Part shown: in pieces, positions 1 to 7,288 of the stretch
How the letters are laid out: each line of letters starts with the position of its first letter
Position numbering within the stretch: the first letter of the stretch is position 1
Source of the DNA: DASWIG01 sp965371445
GTDB taxonomy: Bacteria > Acidobacteriota > Thermoanaerobaculia > Multivoradales > J023
Assembly (NCBI GenBank): GCA_965371445.1
Contig: CBDUYN010000145.1
Coordinates: 1 to 26,582 of the forward strand
Direction of reading: 5' to 3'
DNA length: 26,582 nt
The notes under the pieces: model-generated
Databases searched by the model: none
What the model was told of the DNA's origin: nothing
The model's input: the letters and a program-made list of their open reading frames with translations, nothing else
Program-made: the position numbers and the translations under genes

Positions 1-55
1 GGACCCAGGGGGGAAGACACTGTCCCCTCGGGGGGACCCAGGGGGGAAGACACTG
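1..55. repeat. Two tandem copies of a 33-bp in-frame coding repeat
   Basis: Bases 1-22 and 34-55 are identical, a direct repeat with a period of 33 bp (11 codons). It lies in the open frame of the dehydrogenase/hydratase fusion and is read as the peptide DPGGKTLSPRG repeated. The window begins inside the array, so more copies may lie upstream. The reverse complement of 18-57 matches 4912-4951 inside aceA at 38 of 40 positions, and a shorter relative lies at 20273-20297 inside the ATPase gene. Confidence 0.8.
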
Positions 56-2029
56 CCGGAAAGCGTCGCCGTCGTCGGTGCCGGGACCATCGGTCCCGAC
101 ATCGGCTATTACTTGTTGAGCGCCTTGCCCGGCCTCAAGCTCTACCTGGTCGACGTCGTCGAGGAAGCCCTCGACAAGGCCCGCGGACGCGTCGAGGGCT
201 ACGCCGCGAAAGGCCTCGCCAAGGGCAAGCTGAGCGCGGCGCAGGCAGCCGCGGTGAAAGAAAACCTTTTCACGACCCTCGACTACGGCGAGATAGCCGG
301 CTGCGACTGGGTGATCGAGGCGGCGACCGAGAGCCTGGAGCTCAAGCACCGGATCTTCGCGCAGATCGAAGAGGTGGTGCGCGAGGACGCGCTCTTAACC
401 TCGAACACCAGCTCGCTGCCCGCCAGCCGCCTCTTCAGCGGCCTGAAGCACAAAGGACGCTCCACCGTCACCCATTTTTTCGCTCCGGCCTTCCGCAATC
501 CGGCGGTCGAGGTGGTCCGCTGGCGCGACGGCGCCCCGGAAGTGGTCGAATACCTCCGCTGGCTCTTCTGCGCCACCGGCAAGGTCCCCTTGGTCACCGA
601 GGACGTGCTCTGCTTCATGCTCGACCGGATTTTTGACAACTGGTGCAACGAGGCCGCCTACCTGCTCAAGCGGGCCACCGCCGCCGAGGTCGACAGCGTC
701 GCCGGGGACTACGTGCACGCCGGGCCCTTCTTCGTCTTGAACCTCGCCCACGGCAATCCGATCATCGTCGAGACCAACACCTTGCAGATGGAGGAAGGCG
801 AGCACTATCGTCCGGCGTCGATCTTCCGGTCGGTCAAGAGCTGGGACACGGTCAAGCCGGGCCACCGGGTCGAGGTCGACGACGAGGTCGCCGGGGCGGT
901 GCGCGACCGTCTCCTCGGGATCCTCTTCTCGCAGTCGGTCGACGTCGTAGACCGCGGGATCGGCGCTCCCGCCGACCTCGACCTCGGCTGCCTCGTCGCC
1001 TTCGGTTTCAAGCAGGGGCCCCTGCGGCTGATGGAGGAGTTGGGCGACGGCGAGGTGCGGCGGATCTTCGCACGCCTCGCCGAGGAGCGTCCGGGCATGC
1101 CGCAGCCGCGCGCCGGTCCGGAGGGCTACCGCGGCTTCCTGCGCCACGTGCTGGTCGACGAGGTCGACGGCGCCGGGGGGAGCGTCAAGGTCTTGACCCT
1201 GCGCCGGCCGCAGGCGTTAAACGCCCTCGACGATGAGGTCAACGACGAGCTGCTCGCCCTCCTGCGCGAGCACGAGGACGATCCTCGTGTCGCCGGCTTC
1301 GTCATCACCGGCTACGGCAACCGGGCCTTCTCGGCCGGCGCCGACATCGGCCGTTTCCCCGAGATGCTGGGCGACAAAGCGGCGTCGATCGAGTATTCGC
1401 GCCACTGCTCGCGGCTGCTCGTCCACCTCGACGCGATGCGTAAGCCCGTGGTGGCGGCATTGAACGGCATGGCGCTCGGCGGTGGCCTGGAGCTTGCCTT
1501 GCGTTGCCGCGGCATCGTCGCGGTACGCGACGCCTGGCTCCAGCTGCCGGAGGTGACGCTGGGGATCGTGCCGGGCATCGGCGGCATGGTGGTGCCCTAC
1601 CGCCGCTGGCCGGCCGCCGCCACGCTCTTCCACGACATGATCCGCCAGGCCCGCAAGCTGAAGGTGGAAAAAGCGCACGAGCTCGGCGTCGTCGACGGCC
1701 TTGCCGACTCCTATGAATCCTTGATCGAGCTCGCGGTGGCGCGAGTCGGCGAGCTGGCCGGCGCCGGCGCCGCGAGCCTCGACGGAGCGCGCGAGATCGC
1801 ACCGCCGCCGCTCGCTGAGCCGGTCTCGGCCGGCGGCCAGCCGCTGAGCCGTCAGCTCGTCGACCTCATGACGCGGACGATCGGCGAGGCGGCAGGCGCC
1901 TCGACCCTGGCGGAGGCCCTGGAGATCGGTTACGCGGCGTTCGGCGAGAGCGCCTGCACCGCCGCCGCCCGGGAAGGGATCCGCGCCTTCCAGGAGCGGC
2001 GCCGCGCCGATTTCACCACGACCGGGTGA
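2..2029 (+). CDS. 3-hydroxyacyl-CoA dehydrogenase / enoyl-CoA hydratase fusion (5' partial)
   Basis: Bifunctional beta-oxidation enzyme that hydrates enoyl-CoA and oxidises the resulting 3-hydroxyacyl-CoA with NAD. The frame is open to the window edge, with no ATG, GTG or TTG between base 2 and 112. The TTG at 113 cannot be the start, because the Rossmann motif VVGAGTIG is encoded upstream of it at about 71-94. The dehydrogenase domain comes first (THFFAPAFRNP contains the catalytic His). A crotonase domain follows from about base 1180, with oxyanion-hole segment AFSAGADI and both catalytic glutamates (GGGLELAL and LPEVTLGIVPGIGG). This dehydrogenase-then-hydratase order is the reverse of classical FadB and is known from archaeal-type fusions. 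A 33-bp coding repeat lies just before the first beta strand. The true start is outside the window. Confidence 0.88.
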   Translation, partial: DPGGKTLSPRGDPGGKTLPESVAVVGAGTIGPDIGYYLLSALPGLKLYLVDVVEEALDKARGRVEGYAAKGLAKGKLSAAQAAAVKENLFTTLDYGEIAGCDWVIEAATESLELKHRIFAQIEEVVREDALLTSNTSSLPASRLFSGLKHKGRSTVTHFFAPAFRNPAVEVVRWRDGAPEVVEYLRWLFCATGKVPLVTEDVLCFMLDRIFDNWCNEAAYLLKRATAAEVDSVAGDYVHAGPFFVLNLAHGNPIIVETNTLQMEEGEHYRPASIFRSVKSWDTVKPGHRVEVDDEVAGAVRDRLLGILFSQSVDVVDRGIGAPADLDLGCLVAFGFKQGPLRLMEELGDGEVRRIFARLAEERPGMPQPRAGPEGYRGFLRHVLVDEVDGAGGSVKVLTLRRPQALNALDDEVNDELLALLREHEDDPRVAGFVITGYGNRAFSAGADIGRFPEMLGDKAASIEYSRHCSRLLVHLDAMRKPVVAALNGMALGGGLELALRCRGIVAVRDAWLQLPEVTLGIVPGIGGMVVPYRRWPAAATLFHDMIRQARKLKVEKAHELGVVDGLADSYESLIELAVARVGELAGAGAASLDGAREIAPPPLAEPVSAGGQPLSRQLVDLMTRTIGEAAGASTLAEALEIGYAAFGESACTAAAREGIRAFQERRRADFTTTG

Positions 2030-2057
2030 CCAGGAAAACCACATGAGGAGCCGACGC

Positions 2058-2808
2058 ATGAAGGCAATGAAGAGAATCCTCCCTGGGGGTATCCTCCTTC
2101 TCCTGGCCTTGACGGCCACGGAGGTCGCTCACTCCGCCGATCCCGAAACCGTCAGCCCTTGGATGAGCGAAGATCCGTCGGACTGGCCGCGGATCGCGAT
2201 GATCAACCAGATCGAGTACACGGACAGGAAACATCCCTACGCCGCCTGCGGTTTCCTGGTGGATACCGGAGACGAGGTCCTCGCGGCGACAGCCAAGCAC
2301 GTGCTGCTCTACTTCAAGTCGGGAGCCATGGATTCCGTTTCCTTCGCCGGTACGCTGAAGACCTGGCGGATGTTTCCCAAGGACAGCCCGGGCGACGCCG
2401 TGGTGATCGATCGGCTCGTCAACGAAGAGGCGAAGGAGCCTCTGGGGAAGCGCATTCCGCCCACTCGTGATGGGTTGCTCTTCACGCTCCGCGAGACGAC
2501 CGACGCCGTCCAGCCTTTGCGACTACGTTCCACGCCGCTGCGAAAGGGTGAGACCGTTTACGTCATCGGTTGGCGCTATCCGGACGAGGGAACGGCAACG
2601 CGTTCACCGGGGCCGCTTCGTGCGGATGGACGAGGGCTCGGTGCTGGTCTCGATCGATGCGCTCAAGGACAACACCGTCCCGGGTCTGAGCGGGTCGCCG
2701 GTCATCGACGCCAAGGGGTACGTGATCGGTCTGATGTCGCAGAAAGCAGGAAAGCTGCAACGGCTGGCGCCGGCCAGCTACTTCTGGGAAGTGCTCGCGA
2801 AGCGGTGA
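2058..2808 (+). pseudogene. Secreted trypsin-like serine protease, frameshifted
   Basis: The N-terminal half reads in one frame (signal peptide MKRILPGGILLLLALTATE, then ATAKHVLL with a His-like site and GDAVVID with an Asp-like site). The C-terminal half reads in the +1 frame (VPGLSGSPVID, the GxSGSP serine nucleophile motif, then GYVIGLMSQ). The switch is needed between about 2581 and 2606, so one extra base (or two missing) splits the gene. Without correction the first frame runs to 2813 as an Arg/Gly-rich tail. I chose the ATG at 2058 because AGGAG at 2046-2050 sits 7 nt upstream; an ATG at 2043 is also in frame. The catalytic triad assignment is by motif only. The product would be exported. 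It could be a true pseudogene or a sequencing error. Confidence 0.7.
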
Positions 2809-2956
2809 GATGAGGTCAGGCCGGGGAGCCGGCGACAGGGCGTCCGGCGTCCCGGACGAGGGCGTTGCGGCTCGCCTCGGCCGCTCGTAGTGTAAGCTGT
2901 AATGTCCTTGATATAGAACTGTTATGGCCTTGAGGCCGTGCAGTGAAGGAGGACTC

Positions 2957-4867
2957 ATGGGAAGCGACGCAACTCCGCTTGAGATCCGGGCCGGTCTCGA
3001 GCGTTCCTACCCGGACGTTTTGACCCCGGAGGCCCTGGCGGCGCTGGACGCCCTGGCGCCGTTCAACGAGCCGCGGCGGACGGTCATGGAGAAGCGGATC
3101 CGGCGCCGGGCCGAGCGCACCCGCGACCGGCGGCGGATCGCGTTCCTCGACGCCGGCTCGACGATCCCCGGCACCGACATCTCGGTCGCCGACGCCCGCG
3201 CCGGCAAGTTCGCCGGCAGCGAGATCCCCCACGACCTCCGCCGCCAGTGGATCCAAGGCACCGGCCCCGGCGCCAAGCCGAATGTGCCGGTCGAGAAAAG
3301 CATCCGCAACGTCGCCTACGCTCTCTTAAGCGGCGCCGACGGCTGGATGTTCGACGGCGAGGACGCTCTCGGCCAGATCTCGACCATGTCACTCGAGAAC
3401 CAGCGCAACCTGAAGCTCGCCATCGACGACGACGACGTTTTCCTGCAAGCCGCCGAGCAGGTGGCCGTCGAGATGAACGAGTGGGCGCGCGCGTTTTTCG
3501 GCCACGAGATCGTCGAGGACTACCGGGAGCAGCTCAAGAAGACGACGAAGATCTTCCGCGCCCGCGGCCTCCACCTCGACGACCGGCACGTCCGTGTGGA
3601 CAACGTCACGGGCTTCTCGGCGTCGATCGTCGACACGGTGCTCTACGTCGTCAACAACCACCGGCGTCTGGCCGAGACCGGCGCCTCGATCGTCCTCTAC
3701 CTGCCGAAGATCCAGACCGCCGAGGAGGCGGCGTTCTGGAACCGGATCCTGACCAACCTGGAGGAGCACCTCTCGCTCGCGGAGGGCACGATCAAGGTCT
3801 ACGTGCTCGTCGAGCAGCTCGAAGCCTCCTTCCAACTGATGGAGATCCGCGCCGCGCTCGGACTTCATTTCGTCGGCTACAACACCGGCCGCTGGGACTA
3901 CATCAACAGCCTCGCCGACGCCATGGCGTGGGACGGCGATTTCACGAATCCCAACATCGATGCCATCACCATGACCTACGGCTACATGCGCAACTACGAG
4001 GACCGTGTACGGCGCGCGGTCAACACGCCGGATGAAAACGGCCGGTGCGCGCTCTGGCAGGGCGGCATGGAGCCCAACATCCCGGTGGGCTCGGAGCGCG
4101 GCATCAAGGACAGCATGAAAAGAGCCGTCGCCGGTGCCGAGCGCGAGCAGCGCGAGGGCGCGAGCGGCAAGTGGGTGGCCCATTGGAGGATGGTGCACAT
4201 CGTCCGCCCGGTGTGGGAAAAAGTCGGAGACGAGAACCAACTGGGCCGAGAGTTCCCGCCCCTGACCTACACGGAAGCCGACGCCGACGGCCTCGTGACA
4301 CTGGAGCCGGCGCCGCGGACGATCCGCGGCGCGCGGGACCTCCTGAGCGTCGCCCTCCAGTACGGCAACGCCTTCTTGCAGGGCTTCCAGGCGGCGGCGC
4401 TCAAGCCCGCCGACTTCTTTGGCAACGACGACGTCCTCTACCTGATGGAGGACATGGCGACCGGGGAGATCCGTCTCTCGATCCTCTGGGAATGGTTGCA
4501 CAAGGGCGCGGCCTTAACCGACGGCGACGAGGAGACCGGTGCCGCAAAGGGTGACGCTTTCACCGCCGAGCTTTTCGAGCGGCTGCTCGGCGAGGAGTTC
4601 GAAAAGCTGCTGGCGGCGAGAAACCGCGACGTCCACGACAACTCCAAGACGACGACCCTGCCGATCGCCCGCCAGATCGCCGAGACCTACGTCACGGTCG
4701 ACTTCAAAGCGCCCTGGTATATCGACTTGCTGAACATCAACCTCGGAAACTACGACCTGGCGGAGGCGCAGCGGCGCATCAATTTTTACAACGCCCTTTT
4801 TCGCCTGAAGGGTACCCGAATCACCGAAAACCTGGATTTTGACGCGGTGTCCCCCGCCGCAGAGTAG
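2957..4867 (+). CDS. aceB: Malate synthase
   Basis: Condenses glyoxylate with acetyl-CoA to malate, the second step of the glyoxylate shunt. The segment VYVLVEQLEASFQLMEI followed by GLHFVGYNTGRWDYINS corresponds to the conserved malate synthase core (VLIETLPAVFQMDEI...GLNCGRWDYIFS in E. coli AceB), and ALWQGGMEPNIPVG matches the AMGGMAAFIP region. At 636 residues it is longer than the usual roughly 530-residue form A. The start is ATG 2957 because AAGGAGGA lies at 2946-2953; the longer in-frame start at 2924 would make that ribosome site coding. A short palindrome (GGCCT-TG-AGGCC, 2926-2937) sits just upstream of the ribosome site. aceA follows 9 nt downstream, so the two are almost certainly co-transcribed. 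Confidence 0.95.
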   Translation: MGSDATPLEIRAGLERSYPDVLTPEALAALDALAPFNEPRRTVMEKRIRRRAERTRDRRRIAFLDAGSTIPGTDISVADARAGKFAGSEIPHDLRRQWIQGTGPGAKPNVPVEKSIRNVAYALLSGADGWMFDGEDALGQISTMSLENQRNLKLAIDDDDVFLQAAEQVAVEMNEWARAFFGHEIVEDYREQLKKTTKIFRARGLHLDDRHVRVDNVTGFSASIVDTVLYVVNNHRRLAETGASIVLYLPKIQTAEEAAFWNRILTNLEEHLSLAEGTIKVYVLVEQLEASFQLMEIRAALGLHFVGYNTGRWDYINSLADAMAWDGDFTNPNIDAITMTYGYMRNYEDRVRRAVNTPDENGRCALWQGGMEPNIPVGSERGIKDSMKRAVAGAEREQREGASGKWVAHWRMVHIVRPVWEKVGDENQLGREFPPLTYTEADADGLVTLEPAPRTIRGARDLLSVALQYGNAFLQGFQAAALKPADFFGNDDVLYLMEDMATGEIRLSILWEWLHKGAALTDGDEETGAAKGDAFTAELFERLLGEEFEKLLAARNRDVHDNSKTTTLPIARQIAETYVTVDFKAPWYIDLLNINLGNYDLAEAQRRINFYNALFRLKGTRITENLDFDAVSPAAE

Positions 4868-4876
4868 GAGAAAGCA

Positions 4877-6193
4877 ATGAGCAGTGTCCTCGTCGAAGAA
4901 GAGAAAGGGCAGGCAGTGTCTTCCCCCCTTGATCCCCCCGAGGGGACAGTGAGCCCCCTCGACGCGGAAGTCGCCGAAGCGGAGGCCTGGTTTTCGAGCC
5001 CCCGTTTCGAGGGCGTCACACGGTTGTACTCGTCGCGGCAGGTCGTCGAGCAGCGCGGCACCATCCAGGTGGACTACACCGTCGCCCGCACGGCGGCCGA
5101 GCAGTTCTACGCCCTGCTCCGGGAGCTGTTTGACGAGCACCGGCAGGTCACGACGTTCGGACCCTACTCGCCCGGCCAGGCCGTGGCCTTGAAGCGGGCG
5201 GGCATCGAGGCCATCTACCTCGGTGGCTGGGCGACCTCGGCCAAGGGGTCGGTCACGGAGGACCCGGGACCCGACCTTGCCAGCTATCCGCTGAGCCAGG
5301 TCCCGGACGAGGCCGCGCCGATCGTCCGGGCGCTCCTGGCGGCGGACCGCAACCAGCGCTTCGCGCGCTCGCGGATGAGCGAGGAGGAGCGCGCCAAGAC
5401 CCCGGAGGTCGACTTCCGGCCCTTCATCATCGCCGACGCCGACACCGGCCACGGCGGCGACGCCCACGTCCGGAACCTGATCCGTCGCTTCGTCGAGATC
5501 GGGGTCCCGGGCTATCACATCGAGGACCAGAAGCCAGGCGCCAAGAAATGCGGGCACCAGGGCGGTAAGGTCCTGGTCGCCGAGGACGAGCAGCTCAAGC
5601 GGCTCAATGCCGCGCGTTTCCAGCTCGACGTCATGAAGGTTCCGGGGATCATCGTCGCGAGGACCGACGCCGAGTCGGCGACGCTGCTTGACGGGCGCGG
5701 CGACGAGCGGGACCATCCCTTCATCCTGGGCGCCACCAACGTCGAGCTGCCTACCTACAAGCTCGCTTTCCTCGCCATCTTGAAGAAGCTTTTCGACCTC
5801 GGGGTCGACGAGATCCGTGGGCACCTGCTGTACTCGATCTCCGACGCCGAGTACGACGCCGCGCTGGCTTGGCTGGAACGTTCCGGCGTCCTGGGGGTGC
5901 TGGAGGAGAGTGTCCGGGCCTACAAGCAGGCCGCCGAAGCGACGCTCGACAAGGTCGCGACGCGCTACGTCGACGTGTGGCAGGCCGAGGCCGGGCTCAG
6001 GACCTACCCCGAGGCGGTCGCCAACGTCATCGAGTTCCGCTCCAACGAGGGCGAGAGCTTCGAGATGAGCGTCGGCGAATGGCTGGCCTTTGCCAACAGG
6101 AGCTCGTTCCATGTCGCCCGCGAGAAGGCGAAGTCGATGGGCATCCACGTCATCTGGGACCCGGAGCTGTGCAGGACACCTGAGGGCCTCTAG
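4877..6193 (+). CDS. aceA: Isocitrate lyase, ICL2-type, C-terminally truncated
   Basis: Isocitrate lyase cleaves isocitrate to glyoxylate and succinate. The first half of the barrel is present: VTTFGPYSPGQAVALKRAG, IIADADTGHGG, GYHIEDQ and the active-site signature KKCGH. VARTDAESATLLDGRGDERD is followed by the long helical insertion (LPTYKLAFLAILKKL... to about residue 425) that marks the ICL2 class, such as the roughly 766-residue mycobacterial protein. The reading frame stops at residue 438, right after VIWDPELCRTPEGL, where ICL2 proteins re-enter the barrel. The missing part holds the ILWMET and NLSPSFNW segments needed for substrate binding. I found no continuation in any frame downstream. 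A repeat-derived insertion occupies about residues 12-30. Probably inactive unless complemented elsewhere. It lies 9 nt after aceB. Confidence 0.85.
   Translation: MSSVLVEEEKGQAVSSPLDPPEGTVSPLDAEVAEAEAWFSSPRFEGVTRLYSSRQVVEQRGTIQVDYTVARTAAEQFYALLRELFDEHRQVTTFGPYSPGQAVALKRAGIEAIYLGGWATSAKGSVTEDPGPDLASYPLSQVPDEAAPIVRALLAADRNQRFARSRMSEEERAKTPEVDFRPFIIADADTGHGGDAHVRNLIRRFVEIGVPGYHIEDQKPGAKKCGHQGGKVLVAEDEQLKRLNAARFQLDVMKVPGIIVARTDAESATLLDGRGDERDHPFILGATNVELPTYKLAFLAILKKLFDLGVDEIRGHLLYSISDAEYDAALAWLERSGVLGVLEESVRAYKQAAEATLDKVATRYVDVWQAEAGLRTYPEAVANVIEFRSNEGESFEMSVGEWLAFANRSSFHVAREKAKSMGIHVIWDPELCRTPEGL
4912..4951 (+). repeat. Copy of the dispersed coding repeat inside aceA
   Basis: This segment matches the reverse complement of 18-57 at 38 of 40 positions and is read in frame, contributing about residues 12-25 of isocitrate lyase (AVSSPLDPPEGTVS). 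The segment is proline-rich and absent from the conserved part of the family. The beginning of a second unit (CAGTG) appears at 4947 and then diverges. Confidence 0.8.
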
Positions 6194-6315
6194 GTGGTCG
6201 GCGTCCACGACGATCTCGTGACTGCGCTCGGGCTGACTTTGCAGGCAGGGCTCGATAAGGCGAGCTACCCAAGACCCAGCCCCCCGTGCCACCCCTTTTA
6301 CAGCACTTCTGGGAC

Positions 6316-6344
6316 TTGACCGGGAGCAAGGTGGTGACTACACT
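6316..6344 (+). promoter_or_regulatory. Sigma70-type promoter of the small membrane protein gene
   Basis: TTGACC at 6316-6321 and TACACT at 6339-6344 are separated by exactly 17 nt. The predicted start of transcription near 6351 leaves a short leader before the ribosome site (6365-6372) and ATG 6380. Confidence 0.55.
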
Positions 6345-6379
6345 TGGCCATGAAACGACGCTCCAAAGGAGGGAAGCAA

Positions 6380-6568
6380 ATGTCACAGAAGAGATTCTGC
6401 CTGGTGGCGGGCGTGATCTTCGGGACCATCGCGGTTCTTCACCTACTGCGCGTCCTGCTCGGCTGGGACTTCGTCTTCGCCGGCTGGGCGGCCCCGACCT
6501 GGCCAAGCCTCGTCGTTGTGGCCGCCTTCGGTTTCCTGTCCTACGTGGGACTCCGACACGCTCGGTGA
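6380..6568 (+). CDS. Small two-helix membrane protein, unknown function
   Basis: A 62-residue protein with two predicted membrane segments: FCLVAGVIFGTIAVLHLLRVLLG and, after a WAAPTWPS loop, LVVVAAFGFLSYVGLRHA. The start at ATG 6380 is chosen because AAAGGAGG lies at 6365-6372; upstream in-frame ATGs at 6344 and 6350 would precede or overlap the predicted transcription start. It resembles short hypothetical inner-membrane proteins that I cannot assign to a function. It has its own promoter. It sits between two genes that both appear to have lost their 3' ends, so it may have arrived with the rearrangement. Confidence 0.65.
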   Translation: MSQKRFCLVAGVIFGTIAVLHLLRVLLGWDFVFAGWAAPTWPSLVVVAAFGFLSYVGLRHAR

Positions 6569-7006
6569 GCGCGTTCTTCGCCAGAGCCAAGGAAAAGGCC
6601 CGGCGCGATGGCCGGGCTGGGGAGGGGGCAAGACCACGGTCGTGGACTCGCCCGGCGCCAGGGGCCGCGGCAGGGCCACCACGGCGTGCGTCACCTGCCG
6701 CTTACCGTCGTCGGCGAAGATCACCACGTCCTGCTCGAAGTCGAGCGGCTCGTCCTCGCCGCTCCGCGCGCCGGTGAAGCGCATCAGGCGGTTCAGGTTC
6801 AAGGGGAGCTCGGTGGCCGGCCGCTCGGAGGCGTTCTCGACGACGAGCCGGAGCTTGCCGTCGAGGCTGCCGTCGTCGTAGCTCAGCTCGGCGACCAGCT
6901 CCAGGTGGGTCTGCCGCAGCTGGACCTCCGCCGGCCCGGCAAGGACCGGCATCGCCGCGGCGATCGTCAAGACGACAAGGACACTCCACAAACGTTGGGT
7001 CTTCAT
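6443..7006 (-). CDS. Secreted protein, probably the truncated N-terminus of an M1-like peptidase family protein
   Basis: A signal peptide (LWSVLVVLTIAAAMPVLAG) is followed by a beta-rich domain: GKLRLVVENASERPATELPL, then ALPRPLAPGESTTVVL. By memory of the family this resembles the N-terminal beta domain of M1-type aminopeptidase-like proteins of Acidobacteria; this is an inference. Family members continue for hundreds of residues, but here the frame degenerates at about residue 125. It runs through a terminator-like hairpin (6598-6617) and ends antisense to the small membrane gene with low-complexity sequence (PPPQPGHRAGPFPWLW...). I therefore believe only about 6630-7006 is native coding sequence and the rest is read-through. 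Confidence 0.5.
   Translation of the reverse strand: MKTQRLWSVLVVLTIAAAMPVLAGPAEVQLRQTHLELVAELSYDDGSLDGKLRLVVENASERPATELPLNLNRLMRFTGARSGEDEPLDFEQDVVIFADDGKRQVTHAVVALPRPLAPGESTTVVLPPPQPGHRAGPFPWLWRRTRSPSVSESHVGQETEGGHNDEAWPGRGRPAGEDEVPAEQDAQ
6591..6617 (-). terminator. Rho-independent terminator on the minus strand
   Basis: On the minus strand a 7-bp GC stem (GCCCGGC/GCCGGGC, loop of 6) is followed by CCTTTTCCTT. On the plus strand it lacks a T tract. It would terminate transcription of the truncated secreted-protein gene. Confidence 0.5.
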
Positions 7007-7104
7007 GCCGGCTGCTCCTCGGGAATCGGCGTTCGCGATCCCTTTTTACGGAGCGCCGGTGGCGAGGTTTCCACAACTTGGACTTGGAGTTGTCTTACCC
7101 CCAA

Positions 7105-7127
7105 CCCCTCTCCCAGAGGGAGAGGGG
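7105..7127. repeat. Perfect intergenic palindrome, REP-like
   Basis: CCCCTCTCCC, a 3-nt loop (AGA), then GGGAGAGGGG: a perfect 10-bp inverted repeat in the gap between the secreted-protein gene and feoB. The CCCTCTCC/GGAGAGGG pattern is typical of widespread short repeats in high-GC bacteria. No T tract follows on either strand, so I do not call it a terminator. Confidence 0.6.
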
Positions 7128-7288
7128 AGCAAGAGAGGGCCTCTTCTCAGTGATCTCGGTGGCCCGTATCGGCCGCGCCGTCCCCCGAGCCGAGTGTGAA
7201 CCGGGGTCGCGGCGCGAGCTGGAAGCCGGGAGCTCCCTCCGTGACGACGATCAAACTGTTGGCCGGAACGTCACGGGGCAGGTCCCTC

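Noticed and set aside
1..55. CRISPR array at the left edge
   Set aside because: Only two repeat copies with an 11-base gap inside an open coding frame; not spacer-like.
2889..2917. Promoter for aceB with -10 TATAGA
   Set aside because: No acceptable -35 at 16-18 nt; left unannotated.
4514..6292. 592-residue minus-strand frame opposite aceB/aceA
   Set aside because: A shadow of isocitrate lyase and malate synthase; no motif and unnatural Asp/Val/Leu/Gly composition.
7105..7127. Palindrome as a transcription terminator
   Set aside because: No T tract on either side; the sequence is typical of dispersed palindromic repeats.
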